Origin: Dyadobacter frigoris
Lineage (GTDB): Bacteria > Bacteroidota > Bacteroidia > Cytophagales > Spirosomataceae
NCBI RefSeq assembly: GCF_005280585.1
Contig: NZ_SZVO01000005.1
Location: forward strand, 124,001-188,000
DNA: 64,000 nucleotides
Direction of reading: 5' to 3'
Under the pieces are notes generated by a model. The model was not told the origin of the DNA, made no database searches, and was given only the letters and a program-made list of their open reading frames with translations. The position numbers and the translations under genes are program-made. Of the stretch, positions 36,925 to 45,721 are shown piece after piece. Position 1 is the first letter of the stretch. Every line of letters begins with the position of its first letter.

Positions 36925-37644
36925 ATGCCCGAACCTAAATACAAACGTATCCTTCTCAAACTTAGCGGAGAAGCACTCAACGGTGGAGATAAAACACAAG
37001 TAATCGATTTTAACATTCTGGATAGTTATTCGTCAGAAATCAAACGCATTGCAGATGTAGGTGTACAAATTGCTATCGTAATCGGCGGCGGAAATATTTT
37101 CCGTGGCGCATCGGTAGAAAAATCAGGAATTGACCGGGTACAGGGCGACCACATGGGCATGCTGGCCACTGTAATCAACGGGATGGCAATTCAAAGTTCT
37201 CTTGAAAAACATGGAATGCGAACACGCCTGATGTCTGCCATTAAAATGGAACAGGTTTGTGAACCTCTAATCCGCCGCCGTGCAGTGCGCCACCTGGAAA
37301 AAGGACGCATCGTGATTTTTGGTGCCGGAACTGGTAATCCTTATTTCACAACGGATACCACAGCCGGTCTTCGTGCCATTGAATCAGAATCCGAAGTGGT
37401 TTTGAAAGGAACACGTGTTGACGGTGTTTATACAGCAGATCCTGAAAAAGATCCAACGGCAACAAAATACACTTCGCTAACTTTTGATGAAGCATTGTCC
37501 AGAAATCTGAAAATTATGGATTTGACTGCCTTCACGCTTTGTAAAGAAAACAATGTCCCTATCATCGTTTTTGATATGAACAAACCCGGCAATCTTTTTG
37601 ACCTGGTCATGGGTGAGGAAGTTGGGACTTTGATATCGAATTAA
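36925..37644 (+). CDS. pyrH: UMP kinase
   Basis: A 239-residue bacterial UMP kinase (amino-acid kinase family) that makes UDP for RNA, CDP and nucleotide-sugars. Motifs seen are LLKLSGEAL at the start, [22 protein letters not shown] and [11 protein letters not shown], followed by [12 protein letters not shown]. Intact and of standard length. In most bacteria it is followed by frr; here two other genes come between, starting 16 bases after its stop. Confidence 0.97.
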   Translation: MPEPKYKRILLKLSGEALNGGDKTQVIDFNILDSYSSEIKRIADVGVQIAIVIGGGNIFRGASVEKSGIDRVQGDHMGMLATVINGMAIQSSLEKHGMRTRLMSAIKMEQVCEPLIRRRAVRHLEKGRIVIFGAGTGNPYFTTDTTAGLRAIESESEVVLKGTRVDGVYTADPEKDPTATKYTSLTFDEALSRNLKIMDLTAFTLCKENNVPIIVFDMNKPGNLFDLVMGEEVGTLISN

Positions 37645-37660
37645 TATAATTCCAAAATAC

Positions 37661-39040
37661 ATGCAGCGCATCGAAGTCAAAAATTTCGGCCCATTAAAAG
37701 ACATAAACCTTGAAATCAAGGATTACATGGTTTTTATTGGGCCGCAAGCTTCGGGCAAAAGCACGCTTGCTAAATTGATTTATTTTTTTTGGAAGGTTGA
37801 AAGCGACATATATAGAAAGGAAATTATTCCAAATTATATTCTTTCTAAAATCTCGGATTCGAGCTTCAATGAAAGTAATAGTATTAATAAGTTTACTAGT
37901 CAAATTCGAGAATTATTTTTTGAACTTTTTCCTACACACCGAAATGGACAAATAAGATTTATCTATTCAAATGGGGCCAAAATTCAAATCGATGTGGCCC
38001 GATGGTCAGAGAAATTAAATGAAGACATCATTATTGATAATTCATTTTTTTCTGATTTGAATGAATTCGATGAGCGGGTCAGAATTCTCAAAGATAACAA
38101 GTTCCTTTTCGAAGGCGGGACTGAGGACACACAAAAACCATCAAAGCGTCAACTGGATTATTTAGCACAAATATTACTCGATAATATGCTGGATAATACT
38201 CCAGGCGAAGCAAATCCGGAAATAATATTTATTCCGGCAGGTAGGAGTATTCTTTCATTGCTTTCCAATGCCTTTACATTTATTGATAGTAACAATTTAG
38301 ATTACTTTAATGAGAATTTCATACGCTTTACAAATAAGGTAAGGAAATTTCTAACCTCTCCTGATCATGATAATCTTTTTGGCAGGAAGTTTATCATGTC
38401 GTCGAAAAGAGAGGAGGAAGATATTTATTCTCTAAGTAACGAGTTATCATTTAATGTTTTAAAAGGGGATTTCCATGTCGGAGATAATGGTGATGGTATT
38501 ATGCAGTATCATAATAATTCGGGTTATGTTATTCCTTTAAAACATACATCTTCCGGTCAACAAGAAGCTTCCTGGTTAATTAACGTCATTCAATACATCT
38601 TGGCGGAATCTTATGCAAATGGTTACGACATTATAATTGAGGAGCCTGAGGCTCACCTATTCCCTGATGCACAACGTGATATAACAAAATTAATTACTTT
38701 ATTAAGTAGCCCTGATTTAGAAAAGAAAACTAGATTAATTGTCACAACACACAGTCCATATATATTAGCGACCTTAAACAATTCTATAAAAGCTTTTACC
38801 ACAGCTCAAATAGAAAACAAGTCAGAAGAAGTTGCAAAAATCCTAAGTAAAGAGTTCTGGATTAATCCTGAAAACTTGTTCGTAGGATTTATGAATAAAA
38901 ATGAAGGCGAAGACAATTTTGGTATACAAGATATTTTTGATCATGAATCGCGTTTGATTGACCACGAAGTACTGGATCAAGTATCGGATGATATTATTAA
39001 ACAATTCGATGATCTATTAGATATTCAGTATAGCGAATGA
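37661..39040 (+). CDS. SMC/OLD-type AAA ATPase of a putative two-gene defence cassette
   Basis: A 459-residue ATPase of the OLD/SMC-like (AAA_15/AAA_21) group with no TOPRIM domain. Walker A GPQASGKST (27-35), ABC-type signature HTSSGQQEAS (Ser297-Gln301), Walker B DIIIEEPEAH (Asp323, Glu327, Glu328) and switch His364 in TTHSPYIL are all intact; the insert of about 250 residues between Walker A and signature is helical. It sits 16 bases after pyrH and overlaps the next gene by 4 bases. It is AT-richer than pyrH and frr. Related ATPases (PtuA of Septu, AriA of PARIS) act with an effector nuclease, so this one probably controls its neighbour. The defence role is inference. Confidence 0.88.
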   Translation: MQRIEVKNFGPLKDINLEIKDYMVFIGPQASGKSTLAKLIYFFWKVESDIYRKEIIPNYILSKISDSSFNESNSINKFTSQIRELFFELFPTHRNGQIRFIYSNGAKIQIDVARWSEKLNEDIIIDNSFFSDLNEFDERVRILKDNKFLFEGGTEDTQKPSKRQLDYLAQILLDNMLDNTPGEANPEIIFIPAGRSILSLLSNAFTFIDSNNLDYFNENFIRFTNKVRKFLTSPDHDNLFGRKFIMSSKREEEDIYSLSNELSFNVLKGDFHVGDNGDGIMQYHNNSGYVIPLKHTSSGQQEASWLINVIQYILAESYANGYDIIIEEPEAHLFPDAQRDITKLITLLSSPDLEKKTRLIVTTHSPYILATLNNSIKAFTTAQIENKSEEVAKILSKEFWINPENLFVGFMNKNEGEDNFGIQDIFDHESRLIDHEVLDQVSDDIIKQFDDLLDIQYSE

Positions 39041-39525
39041 GTGAGAATTGTAATCCTTTTGATGAAGCTAAATTCGAGATATGTCAGGAATATGCTGATC
39101 GTAGATCGATAGTAAGTGTAAAGGATGAACGAGCCAAATCAGAATATATAATAGATAATACAAAAAGAAATTTAATAGTAAAATTAAGAGTAGACAACTG
39201 TTTAATTAAAGGATCAGACAAAAGAAAATGCGACTTTCTTATTTTAGATTGCTCCGATAAAATTGCTTATTTTATTGAATTAAAAGGAGGAGATCTTGGT
39301 GGTGCAACTGACCAAATTATATCTACGGTGCACATGTTAGCTCCTAGATTGAAAAATTTTCAGTTTTGTTGTCGAATTATCCAGACACAAACAAATAGGA
39401 CTACGCAGCCTAAATACATTGACAAAATAAACAGTTTTCTAAAAGAGAAACACAAAATAAATAGCCAATTCAAAGCGGCCAACTTAATTAGAATCAAAAG
39501 TAGACAGTATACTGAATCAATATAA
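39037..39525 (+). CDS. Small PD-(D/E)XK-like protein, putative effector nuclease of the cassette
   Basis: A 162-residue protein I cannot assign to a named family. The centre KRKCDFLILD...FIELKGGDLGGATDQI has Asp66, Glu81-Leu-Lys83 and Gln93, the D...ExK...Q spacing of PD-(D/E)XK nucleases, with hydrophobic beta-strands where the fold needs them. The C-terminal 40 residues are Lys/Arg/Asn-rich and could bind nucleic acid. Its ATG overlaps the ATPase stop by 4 bases (ATGA), implying coupled expression. It differs from known effectors of related ATPases: PtuB is an HNH nuclease and AriB is TOPRIM-like. The gene ends 8 bases before frr. Confidence 0.75.
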   Translation: MSENCNPFDEAKFEICQEYADRRSIVSVKDERAKSEYIIDNTKRNLIVKLRVDNCLIKGSDKRKCDFLILDCSDKIAYFIELKGGDLGGATDQIISTVHMLAPRLKNFQFCCRIIQTQTNRTTQPKYIDKINSFLKEKHKINSQFKAANLIRIKSRQYTESI

Positions 39526-39533
39526 AGTTAAAA

Positions 39534-40094
39534 ATGGAAGAAATAGAATTATATCTGGACGACGCCAAAGACACGATGGAAGGTGCGGTTAAGCACTTAA
39601 TTATTGAACTTGGTAAAATACGCGCCGGAAAGGCATCTCCTCAAATGCTGGAAGGGCTTCAGATTGATTATTACGGTACAATGACACCTTTGCACAATGT
39701 GGCAACGATTAACACGCCGGATGCAAGGACTATTGCCATCAGACCGTTTGAGAAAAAGATCATCAATGATATCGAAAAAGCGATCCGTAACGGAAATCTT
39801 GGTTTTGCTCCTTCCAATGATGGGGAAATGATCCGTATTTCTGTTCCGCCGCTTAACGAAGAACGCCGTCGTGAACTTGCAAAACGTGCAAAAAACGAGG
39901 TTGAAACTGCGAAAATCAACATTCGTAACATTCGTCAGGATGCAAATAATTCACTTCGTAAATTGACGAAAGATGGCGTTGCCGAAGATTTGGTTAAAGT
40001 AAGCGAAGACCGCGTTCAGCAGCTTACAAACAGCTTTGTTGCAAAAGTAGAACAGATTCTTACTGCGAAGGAAAAAGAGATAATGGAAGTGTAG
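39534..40094 (+). CDS. frr: Ribosome recycling factor
   Basis: A 186-residue two-domain protein that splits ribosomes after termination with EF-G. Landmarks: LIIELGKIRAGKASPQML near the start, the domain II section YYGTMTPLHNVATI and RPFEKKI, and the C-terminal helix RDNNSL-type segment (RQDANNSLRKLTKDG). Length and order are standard and the gene is intact. It is normally directly downstream of pyrH; here it follows the ATPase-nuclease cassette by 8 bases and probably depends on the same transcript. Confidence 0.97.
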   Translation: MEEIELYLDDAKDTMEGAVKHLIIELGKIRAGKASPQMLEGLQIDYYGTMTPLHNVATINTPDARTIAIRPFEKKIINDIEKAIRNGNLGFAPSNDGEMIRISVPPLNEERRRELAKRAKNEVETAKINIRNIRQDANNSLRKLTKDGVAEDLVKVSEDRVQQLTNSFVAKVEQILTAKEKEIMEV

Positions 40095-40100
40095 TTTTGG

Positions 40101-40236
40101 CGGTCGGCTTTCGGCAATCGGCTTTCAGTTTCTGGCTTAAAACAACAAAAACTCCCGTAGAAATTCTGCGGGAGTTTTTGTTGTTACGTATAAAATTTCA
40201 ATTGATCCACAGGCCGACAGCTGATTGCCGAAAGCC
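40101..40236. repeat. Inverted intergenic repeats flanking a terminator
   Basis: The left element (40101-40128) holds GGCTTTCGGCAATCGGCTTT; the right element (40211-40236) holds the same GGCTTTCGGCAATC on the other strand, followed by AGCTGTCGGCC. They flank the frr terminator symmetrically. The composition (GC-rich, alternating GGCTTTCGGC) is unlike the surroundings and resembles a dispersed repeat. Confidence 0.65.
40141..40185. terminator. Bidirectional terminator between frr and uxs
   Basis: Perfect 17-base arms AACAACAAAAACTCCCG and CGGGAGTTTTTGTTGTT with further pairing in the loop. T-rich tracts occur on both strands, suiting two converging transcripts. Confidence 0.92.
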
Positions 40237-40239
40237 ATA

Positions 40240-41232
40240 TTAATCCTCCTTTTTAAAATCTGCGAAACCTCTGTGGTTTGATTCTTCGTATAATCTCTCG
40301 TTTGGAAGATTACGGAAATAGTCATAAGTGATCTGCAAACCTTCTGCACGGGCCACTTTTGGTTCCCATCCAAGGATTTCTCTTGCTTTTGTAATATCCG
40401 GCTGACGTTGTTTCGGATCATCCTGTGGAAGATCTTTGTAAACAACTTTCTGGTCAGTACCAGTCAGCGCGATGATTTCCTCAGCAAATTCCTTAATCGT
40501 GATTTCAGAAGGATTTCCAATGTTAACAGGCAATTCATAATCGCTTAAAAGCAAGCGGTAGATTCCTTCAACAAGGTCATCAACATAACAGAATGCACGT
40601 GTTTGAGATCCGTCTCCGAAAATCGTGATATCTTCTCCACGTAACGCCTGTCCGATAAATGCCGGCAATACACGTCCGTCATTCAGTCGCATTCTTGGTC
40701 CGTAGGTATTGAAAATACGAACGATACGCGTTTCAACACCATGATAGCGGTGGTATGCCATCGTGATCGCTTCCTGATAACGTTTTGCTTCATCATAACA
40801 GCCTCTTGGACCGATCGGATTCACGTGACCCCAATATTCTTCCGTTTGCGGATGAACCAATGGATCTCCGTAAACTTCCGATGTAGAAGCAATGATAAAA
40901 CGTGCTTTTTTGGCAAGCGCAAGTCCCAATAAATTATGAGTTCCCATCGCACCAACTTTCAAAGTCTGGATAGGGATTTTCAAATAATCGATCGGACTGG
41001 CCGGAGATGCAAAGTGCATGATGTAATCCAGATCGCCGGGAATATGCACGAATTTAGTAACATCGTGGTGATTGAACTCGAAATTTGGATTAGGCATCAG
41101 ATGCTCGATGTTTCGCAAATCACCTGTGATCAGGTTATCCATTGCGATCACGTACATGCCTTCTTTCAAAAATCGCTCACAAAGATGCGACCCCAAAAAA
41201 CCTGCCGCTCCCGTTATTAATACACGCTTCAT
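40240..41232 (-). CDS. UDP-glucuronate decarboxylase (UDP-xylose synthase)
   Basis: A 330-residue NAD-dependent SDR enzyme turning UDP-glucuronate into UDP-xylose. The Rossmann motif is [11 protein letters not shown], the catalytic stretch [10 protein letters not shown] and [11 protein letters not shown] (Tyr...Lys of YxxxK), and [17 protein letters not shown] is typical of UXS. It is 32 bases downstream of UDP-glucose dehydrogenase, giving a two-step pathway from UDP-glucose. UDP-xylose would feed surface glycans. An RmlB-like epimerase is the alternative, but GPRGCYDE favours UXS. Confidence 0.92.
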   Translation of the reverse strand: MKRVLITGAAGFLGSHLCERFLKEGMYVIAMDNLITGDLRNIEHLMPNPNFEFNHHDVTKFVHIPGDLDYIMHFASPASPIDYLKIPIQTLKVGAMGTHNLLGLALAKKARFIIASTSEVYGDPLVHPQTEEYWGHVNPIGPRGCYDEAKRYQEAITMAYHRYHGVETRIVRIFNTYGPRMRLNDGRVLPAFIGQALRGEDITIFGDGSQTRAFCYVDDLVEGIYRLLLSDYELPVNIGNPSEITIKEFAEEIIALTGTDQKVVYKDLPQDDPKQRQPDITKAREILGWEPKVARAEGLQITYDYFRNLPNERLYEESNHRGFADFKKED

Positions 41233-41264
41233 GAATTATATATTTTATTGAGATTGAGACAAAA

Positions 41265-42575
41265 TTATGATACCTTTTCCCGGCCTATACTGAAATAAGT
41301 ATAACCCATTTCACGCATTGTGCTTAATTCGTAAAGGTTACGTCCGTCAAAAATTACTTTATTTTTAAGCAATTTACCCATTTTTTCAAATTCAGGTGTA
41401 CGGAATTGTGGCCATTCAGTAAAGATCATCAGCGCATCTGCATCATCCAAAGCGGCATAAGGCGTATGGCAGAAAGTAACTTTATCACCCAAAATCGCTT
41501 TTACATTGTCCATCGCTTCCGGATCGTAAACAGTAATATTGGCTCCGGCTTCAAGCAAAGCTTCAATATTTTCCAAAGCCGGCGCTTCACGGATATCATC
41601 GGTATAAGGTTTGAAAGCCAATCCCCAAACTGCGATTGTTTTTCCCTTAAGATCGTTATCGAAGAAATTATGTACCATTGGCAGAAGCTTTTTCTTCTGA
41701 TCGTCATTCACTTCCATTACCGATTTCAAAATTCTGAAATCATAATCAAAATCCGCTGACGTTTTTGCCAAAGCCTGAACATCTTTCGGGAAACAGCTTC
41801 CGCCATAACCGATACCGGCAAAAAGGAAACGCTTTCCTATACGGCTGTCTGTTCCGATACCACGACGGATATCATCCACATTCGCTCCTACTTTTTCGCA
41901 AAGGTTTGCGATCTCGTTCATGAAAGTAATTTTCATCGCCAGGAAAGAATTCGCGGCATATTTTGTCATTTCCGCAGAACGTTCGTCCATGAAAATAACC
42001 GGATTTCCCTGACGTACCAATGGTGCGTAAAGTTTCTCCATTACCTTTTTAGCTTTTTCAGAAGTAGTACCAACCACAACACGATCAGGCTTCATGAAAT
42101 CTTCAACGGCTACACCTTCACGTAAAAATTCAGGATTGGATACCACGTCAAATTCAACTTTTGCATTTTTTGCAATGGTAGCACGTACTTTTTCCGCCGT
42201 TCCAACCGGAACTGTACTTTTATCAATGATTACGGCATATTTATCCAAAATATACCCGAGATCATCTGCTACTTTTAGAATGTATTTCAAGTCCGCAGAA
42301 CCATCCTCGCCCGGAGGTGTTGGCAGCGCAAGGAAGATTACTTCTGCATCTTTAATTCCTTCCGCAAGGTTTGTAGTGAATTTCAGACGGCCTTCTTCCA
42401 CGTTGCGGTGAAAAAGAACATCCAGTCCCGGTTCGTAAATGGGAATTTCCCCATTTAACATACGGTCAATTTTTTTAACATCAATGTCTACACAAATGAC
42501 CTGATTACCTGTTTCAGCAAAACAAGTTCCTGTTACCAGTCCGACGTAGCCGGTTCCTACTACTGCTATTTTCAT
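41265..42575 (-). CDS. ugd: UDP-glucose 6-dehydrogenase
   Basis: A 436-residue NAD-dependent enzyme oxidising UDP-glucose to UDP-glucuronate. The N domain starts MKIAVVGTGYVGLVTGTCFA; the catalytic Cys is in GYGGSCFPKDV (about 260); GLAFKPYTDDIREAP begins the C-terminal UDP-binding domain. Full length and intact. It is first in a probable operon with the UDP-glucuronate decarboxylase, and UMP kinase in the same region supplies uridine nucleotides (general link only). Confidence 0.96.
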   Translation of the reverse strand: MKIAVVGTGYVGLVTGTCFAETGNQVICVDIDVKKIDRMLNGEIPIYEPGLDVLFHRNVEEGRLKFTTNLAEGIKDAEVIFLALPTPPGEDGSADLKYILKVADDLGYILDKYAVIIDKSTVPVGTAEKVRATIAKNAKVEFDVVSNPEFLREGVAVEDFMKPDRVVVGTTSEKAKKVMEKLYAPLVRQGNPVIFMDERSAEMTKYAANSFLAMKITFMNEIANLCEKVGANVDDIRRGIGTDSRIGKRFLFAGIGYGGSCFPKDVQALAKTSADFDYDFRILKSVMEVNDDQKKKLLPMVHNFFDNDLKGKTIAVWGLAFKPYTDDIREAPALENIEALLEAGANITVYDPEAMDNVKAILGDKVTFCHTPYAALDDADALMIFTEWPQFRTPEFEKMGKLLKNKVIFDGRNLYELSTMREMGYTYFSIGREKVS

Positions 42576-42789
42576 AAAATCCTATAATAATATAGCTGCG
42601 ATGAATTATATTTTAGTTAACCTGAAAATTGTATTTTATTAAGCTCTCAAAACGTCATTGGAAGCAAAAGTAATTTTTTTATACGAATCATACTTCTTCT
42701 CATCCGCTTTTGTTTTTAATCGGCAATGAAATATGTTCATTTCTTCTTATAATTGAACTATACATATCCACTCATCAACATAAACAACT

Positions 42790-43950
42790 ATGCACACTCC
42801 AAATGTAGCCGAAGACCAACAGGCAGAAATCCGGTCCATGATTGAAAAAACAGTACGCGATTTCGCAGCAAAGGAAATTAAACCGAACATCAGCCATTGG
42901 GACGAAGAACAATTTTTCCCAAAAAACATATTTCATCAGCTTGGTGAACTGGGGCTAATGGGTATGCTCGTACCTGAAATATACGGCGGCGCAGGTTTTG
43001 GCTATGCTGAATACGTGACTGCTATTATTGAACTTTCAAAAGTGGATCCTTCCATAGGACTGTCCATGGCCGCGCACAATTCTCTTTGTACAAATCATAT
43101 TCTGATGTTTGGCAGTGAAGAGCAAAAAAACAGATATCTGCCAAAACTGGCTACCGGACAATGGCTCGGAGCCTGGGGATTGACCGAGCCCAATACCGGA
43201 TCAGACGCAGGAAACATGCAAACCGTGGCGACAAAAAAAGACGGTGGTTGGATTATCAACGGATCGAAAAATTTTATAACAAACGGAAAAAGCGGCGATG
43301 TAACCGTATTAATTGCCAGAACCGGAGAACCGGGTGATAAACATGGCGCCACTGCTTTTATTATTGAACAGGGAACTTTAGGATTTAGCGCAGGACGAAA
43401 AGAAAATAAACTCGGTATGCGCGCCTCAGAAACAGTTGAGCTCATTTTTCAGGATTGTTTTATTTCTGATAATCAGAGAATGGGTGATGTAGGAGATGGA
43501 TTTATTCAGTCTTTGAAAGTATTGGATGGTGGAAGAATTTCTATTGCCGCTTTAGGTGTAGGCACTGCGATCGGTGCTTATGAAGCCGCTTTAAGTTATT
43601 CAAAAGAAAGAAAACAATTTGGCAAATCGATTTCGAATTTTCAGGCCATCGCTTTTAAACTGGCTGATATGTATACGGATATTCAAGCTTCTTCATTATT
43701 GACTTATCACGCAGCGGCTTTAAAAGATAAAGGTCAGACGGTGACATTACCAAGTTCTGTCGCCAAATATCATTCTTCGGAAACCGCCGTGCGCGTCGCA
43801 AATGAAGCCGTTCAGATTTTTGGTGGTTATGGTTTTACAAAAGATTACCCGGTAGAAAAATTTTACCGCGACAGTAAACTTTGTACGATTGGCGAAGGTA
43901 CCAGCGAAATACAAAAAATGGTTATTTCAAAAGAAATCTTGAAAGATTGA
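42790..43950 (+). CDS. Acyl-CoA dehydrogenase
   Basis: A 386-residue FAD enzyme that introduces the alpha-beta double bond in acyl-CoA. Recognisable are GAWGLTEPNTGSDAG (flavin and substrate), ERKQFGKSISNFQAI, AVQIFGGYGFTKDYPVE and the end LCTIGEGTSEIQKM with the catalytic Glu in GEGTSEI. The order matches short/branched-chain or butyryl-CoA dehydrogenases. It stands alone; a 213-base AT-rich gap separates it from the divergent ugd. Chain-length preference is not certain. Confidence 0.94.
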   Translation: MHTPNVAEDQQAEIRSMIEKTVRDFAAKEIKPNISHWDEEQFFPKNIFHQLGELGLMGMLVPEIYGGAGFGYAEYVTAIIELSKVDPSIGLSMAAHNSLCTNHILMFGSEEQKNRYLPKLATGQWLGAWGLTEPNTGSDAGNMQTVATKKDGGWIINGSKNFITNGKSGDVTVLIARTGEPGDKHGATAFIIEQGTLGFSAGRKENKLGMRASETVELIFQDCFISDNQRMGDVGDGFIQSLKVLDGGRISIAALGVGTAIGAYEAALSYSKERKQFGKSISNFQAIAFKLADMYTDIQASSLLTYHAAALKDKGQTVTLPSSVAKYHSSETAVRVANEAVQIFGGYGFTKDYPVEKFYRDSKLCTIGEGTSEIQKMVISKEILKD

Positions 43951-43988
43951 TATATTCACCAAAGACCATCCATCCTGCACTGTAACCG

Positions 43989-44002
43989 ACAACCTAGGTT
44001 GT
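43989..44002. promoter_or_regulatory. Perfect 14-base palindrome upstream of the SPFH operon
   Basis: ACAACCTAGGTTGT is an exact palindrome about 75 bases before the SPFH start. It could be an operator, but no known regulator site is recognised. Confidence 0.35.
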
Positions 44003-44029
44003 GGGTCGTTGGTACTACATTCTTAGGAA

Positions 44030-44065
44030 AAGGTTTATGATGACGCTATTTTCGTCATAAACCTT
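44030..44065 (+). promoter_or_regulatory. Leader hairpin before the SPFH gene
   Basis: Arms AAGGTTTAT/ATAAACCTT and GACG/CGTC, separated by a three-base bulge, form a hairpin that ends 11 bases before the ATG at 44077. There is no T-run after it, so it looks more like a translational or stability element than a terminator. Confidence 0.45.
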
Positions 44066-44076
44066 AACAAAAAACA

Positions 44077-44994
44077 ATGATGACTCCCCTATTGGTACTT
44101 CTGGTGCTTGTCGTTCTTACCATTCTGATGACGGTAAAAGTAATTCCTCAGCAGACTGCTTATATCATGGAAAGGCTTGGGAAATTTTATGGTGTATTAC
44201 AGCCCGGAATTAATTTCATCATTCCTTTTTTTGACCGGATCGCTTACAAATACACGCTTAAAGAAACAGCTATTGATATTCCGGAACAAATCTGTATTAC
44301 CCGGGACAACGTGCAGGTTCGCATGGATGGTGTTATTTTCATTCAGGTTATTGATCCAAAAAAAGCAGCTTACGGTATTGCTGACTATACTTTCGCGGTA
44401 ATACAACTTGCCCAAACGACGATGCGGAGTGAAATCGGCAAACTTGATCTGGATAAAACTTTCGAAGAAAGAATGACCATTAACCGCGCCGTTGTACAAT
44501 CCATTGACGACGCCGCGATTGGCTGGGGTGTAAAAGTACTTCGTTATGAAATAAAAAATATCACGCCTCCGCAAAGTGTACTGATTGCGATGGAAAAACA
44601 AATGCAGGCAGAGCGGGAACGCCGAGCGGTAATCTTGCAATCGGATGGTGAAAAACAAGCTGCTATTAACGTGGCCGAAGGACAAAAACAAAAAGCGGTA
44701 CTGGAATCGGAAGGTTTACGCCTCCGCCAGATTAATGAAGCGGAAGGTGAAGCGGCCGCTTTAAAATCTGTTGCGGAAGCTACCGCAGAAAGTATCAGGC
44801 TGGTAGCGGCAGCCATTCAAACCGAAGGAGGAATGGAAGCGGTACAGCTAAAAGTTGCAGATAATTATGTTGAACAATTCGGAAAACTTGCGAAAGCAGG
44901 CAATACAATGATACTTCCGGCTAACTTTGCCGACATGGGTGCGATGATTGCCGCAGCCATGAGTATAGTAAAATCTTCCGAACCAAAGAAATAA
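44077..44994 (+). CDS. SPFH/band 7 membrane protein (QmcA/paraslipin-like)
   Basis: A 305-residue stomatin/prohibitin-type protein anchored by an N-terminal helix (residues 3-22) and forming large membrane-domain assemblies. The band 7 domain includes QTAYIMERLGKFYGVLQPG and RAVVQSIDDAAIGWGVKVLR; a coiled coil rich in Ala/Glu follows (about 170-250, EGEAAALKSVAEATAE). Its partner NfeD follows after 3 bases, the standard pairing. The role is organising membrane microdomains or quality control. Confidence 0.93.
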   Translation: MMTPLLVLLVLVVLTILMTVKVIPQQTAYIMERLGKFYGVLQPGINFIIPFFDRIAYKYTLKETAIDIPEQICITRDNVQVRMDGVIFIQVIDPKKAAYGIADYTFAVIQLAQTTMRSEIGKLDLDKTFEERMTINRAVVQSIDDAAIGWGVKVLRYEIKNITPPQSVLIAMEKQMQAERERRAVILQSDGEKQAAINVAEGQKQKAVLESEGLRLRQINEAEGEAAALKSVAEATAESIRLVAAAIQTEGGMEAVQLKVADNYVEQFGKLAKAGNTMILPANFADMGAMIAAAMSIVKSSEPKK

Positions 44995-44997
44995 GAT

Positions 44998-45438
44998 ATG
45001 GATTTGTCGCTGCCACAAATATGGGTGATTATCGGTCTGCTGATGTTAGTGGCAGAGTTGGTAAGCGTTGCCTTGGTTTTTGTATTTTTTGCTGTTGGAG
45101 GGTTAATCACTGCCTTATTGGCAGCGATTGGCTTATTACCAAGTCTTGAATACCAGATAATGGCTTTCTCATTAATTTCCATTTTGACGTTAATCATTTT
45201 CAGAAAAAACGCAAAGAAATTACTGGAAACCAGACATGACAAACAGCAGGAATACAAAGAATTTGCCGGAGAAACTGCGATGGTAATTAGAGATATACCT
45301 GCCAGCGGAGAAGGGAAAATATATTATCGCGGTGCTGAATGGAGCGCCATTTCTCAAAACCATGCAACCATTGAAGCTGGTAGCAAAGTAATTATTCAGC
45401 GGACAGAGGGGATTACTTTGGTGGTGGAGGAATCTTAG
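44998..45438 (+). CDS. NfeD family protein
   Basis: A 146-residue short NfeD: about three transmembrane helices (residues 8-80) followed by an OB-fold domain (about 85-146) with the segment GKIYYRGAEWSAIS typical of the family. It lies 3 bases after the SPFH gene and works with it. It lacks the protease domain of long NfeD forms. Its last 4 bases overlap the stop of the convergent small gene at 45435. Confidence 0.92.
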   Translation: MDLSLPQIWVIIGLLMLVAELVSVALVFVFFAVGGLITALLAAIGLLPSLEYQIMAFSLISILTLIIFRKNAKKLLETRHDKQQEYKEFAGETAMVIRDIPASGEGKIYYRGAEWSAISQNHATIEAGSKVIIQRTEGITLVVEES

Positions 45439-45605
45439 AGGATATCGGCCCAAATATTTTTGACATCTTTTATCTCAGTTATTCTTCCTGCTTTTATATC
45501 TTCAATTCCTTCTTTAATCGAATTCATCACATTCGGATCTGAAAAGTAAGTATCTGTTTCAGTTTTCTGTTTTTTGATCGACTTTCTTGCGTTTGTTGTT
45601 TTCAT
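45435..45605 (-). CDS. Small antitoxin-like protein without a visible toxin
   Basis: A 56-residue charged protein starting at 45605 (MKTTNARKSIKKQKTETD); an ATG five codons earlier is possible. The C half DPNVMNSIKEGIEDIKAG and IKDVKNIWADIL resembles the toxin-binding end of small RelE/ParE-family antitoxins. No toxin gene lies on either side: the space to the next gene is 117 bases. It may be a lone antitoxin left after toxin loss, or an unrelated small protein. Confidence 0.55.
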   Translation of the reverse strand: MKTTNARKSIKKQKTETDTYFSDPNVMNSIKEGIEDIKAGRITEIKDVKNIWADIL

Positions 45606-45663
45606 AAGATTAATACACAAAAAACAATAATAAGTAACTTGATTTCATCAATTTTAATACAAA

Positions 45664-45705
45664 AAAAAGGCCTCAGAGGAAATCAAATCCCTTCAAGGCC
45701 TTTTC
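45664..45705. terminator. Terminator between the small gene and the phosphatase genes
   Basis: Arms AAAAGGCCT and AGGCCTTTT enclose a loop of about 24 bases. A-rich and T-rich flanks suit termination of the phosphatase gene on the minus strand. Confidence 0.75.
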
Positions 45706-45721
45706 AATTGTTATTAAATTT

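Noticed and set aside
37661..39525. Calling the cassette Septu or PARIS outright
   Set aside because: The second protein shows neither HNH nor TOPRIM features, so only the general ATPase-effector plan is shared.
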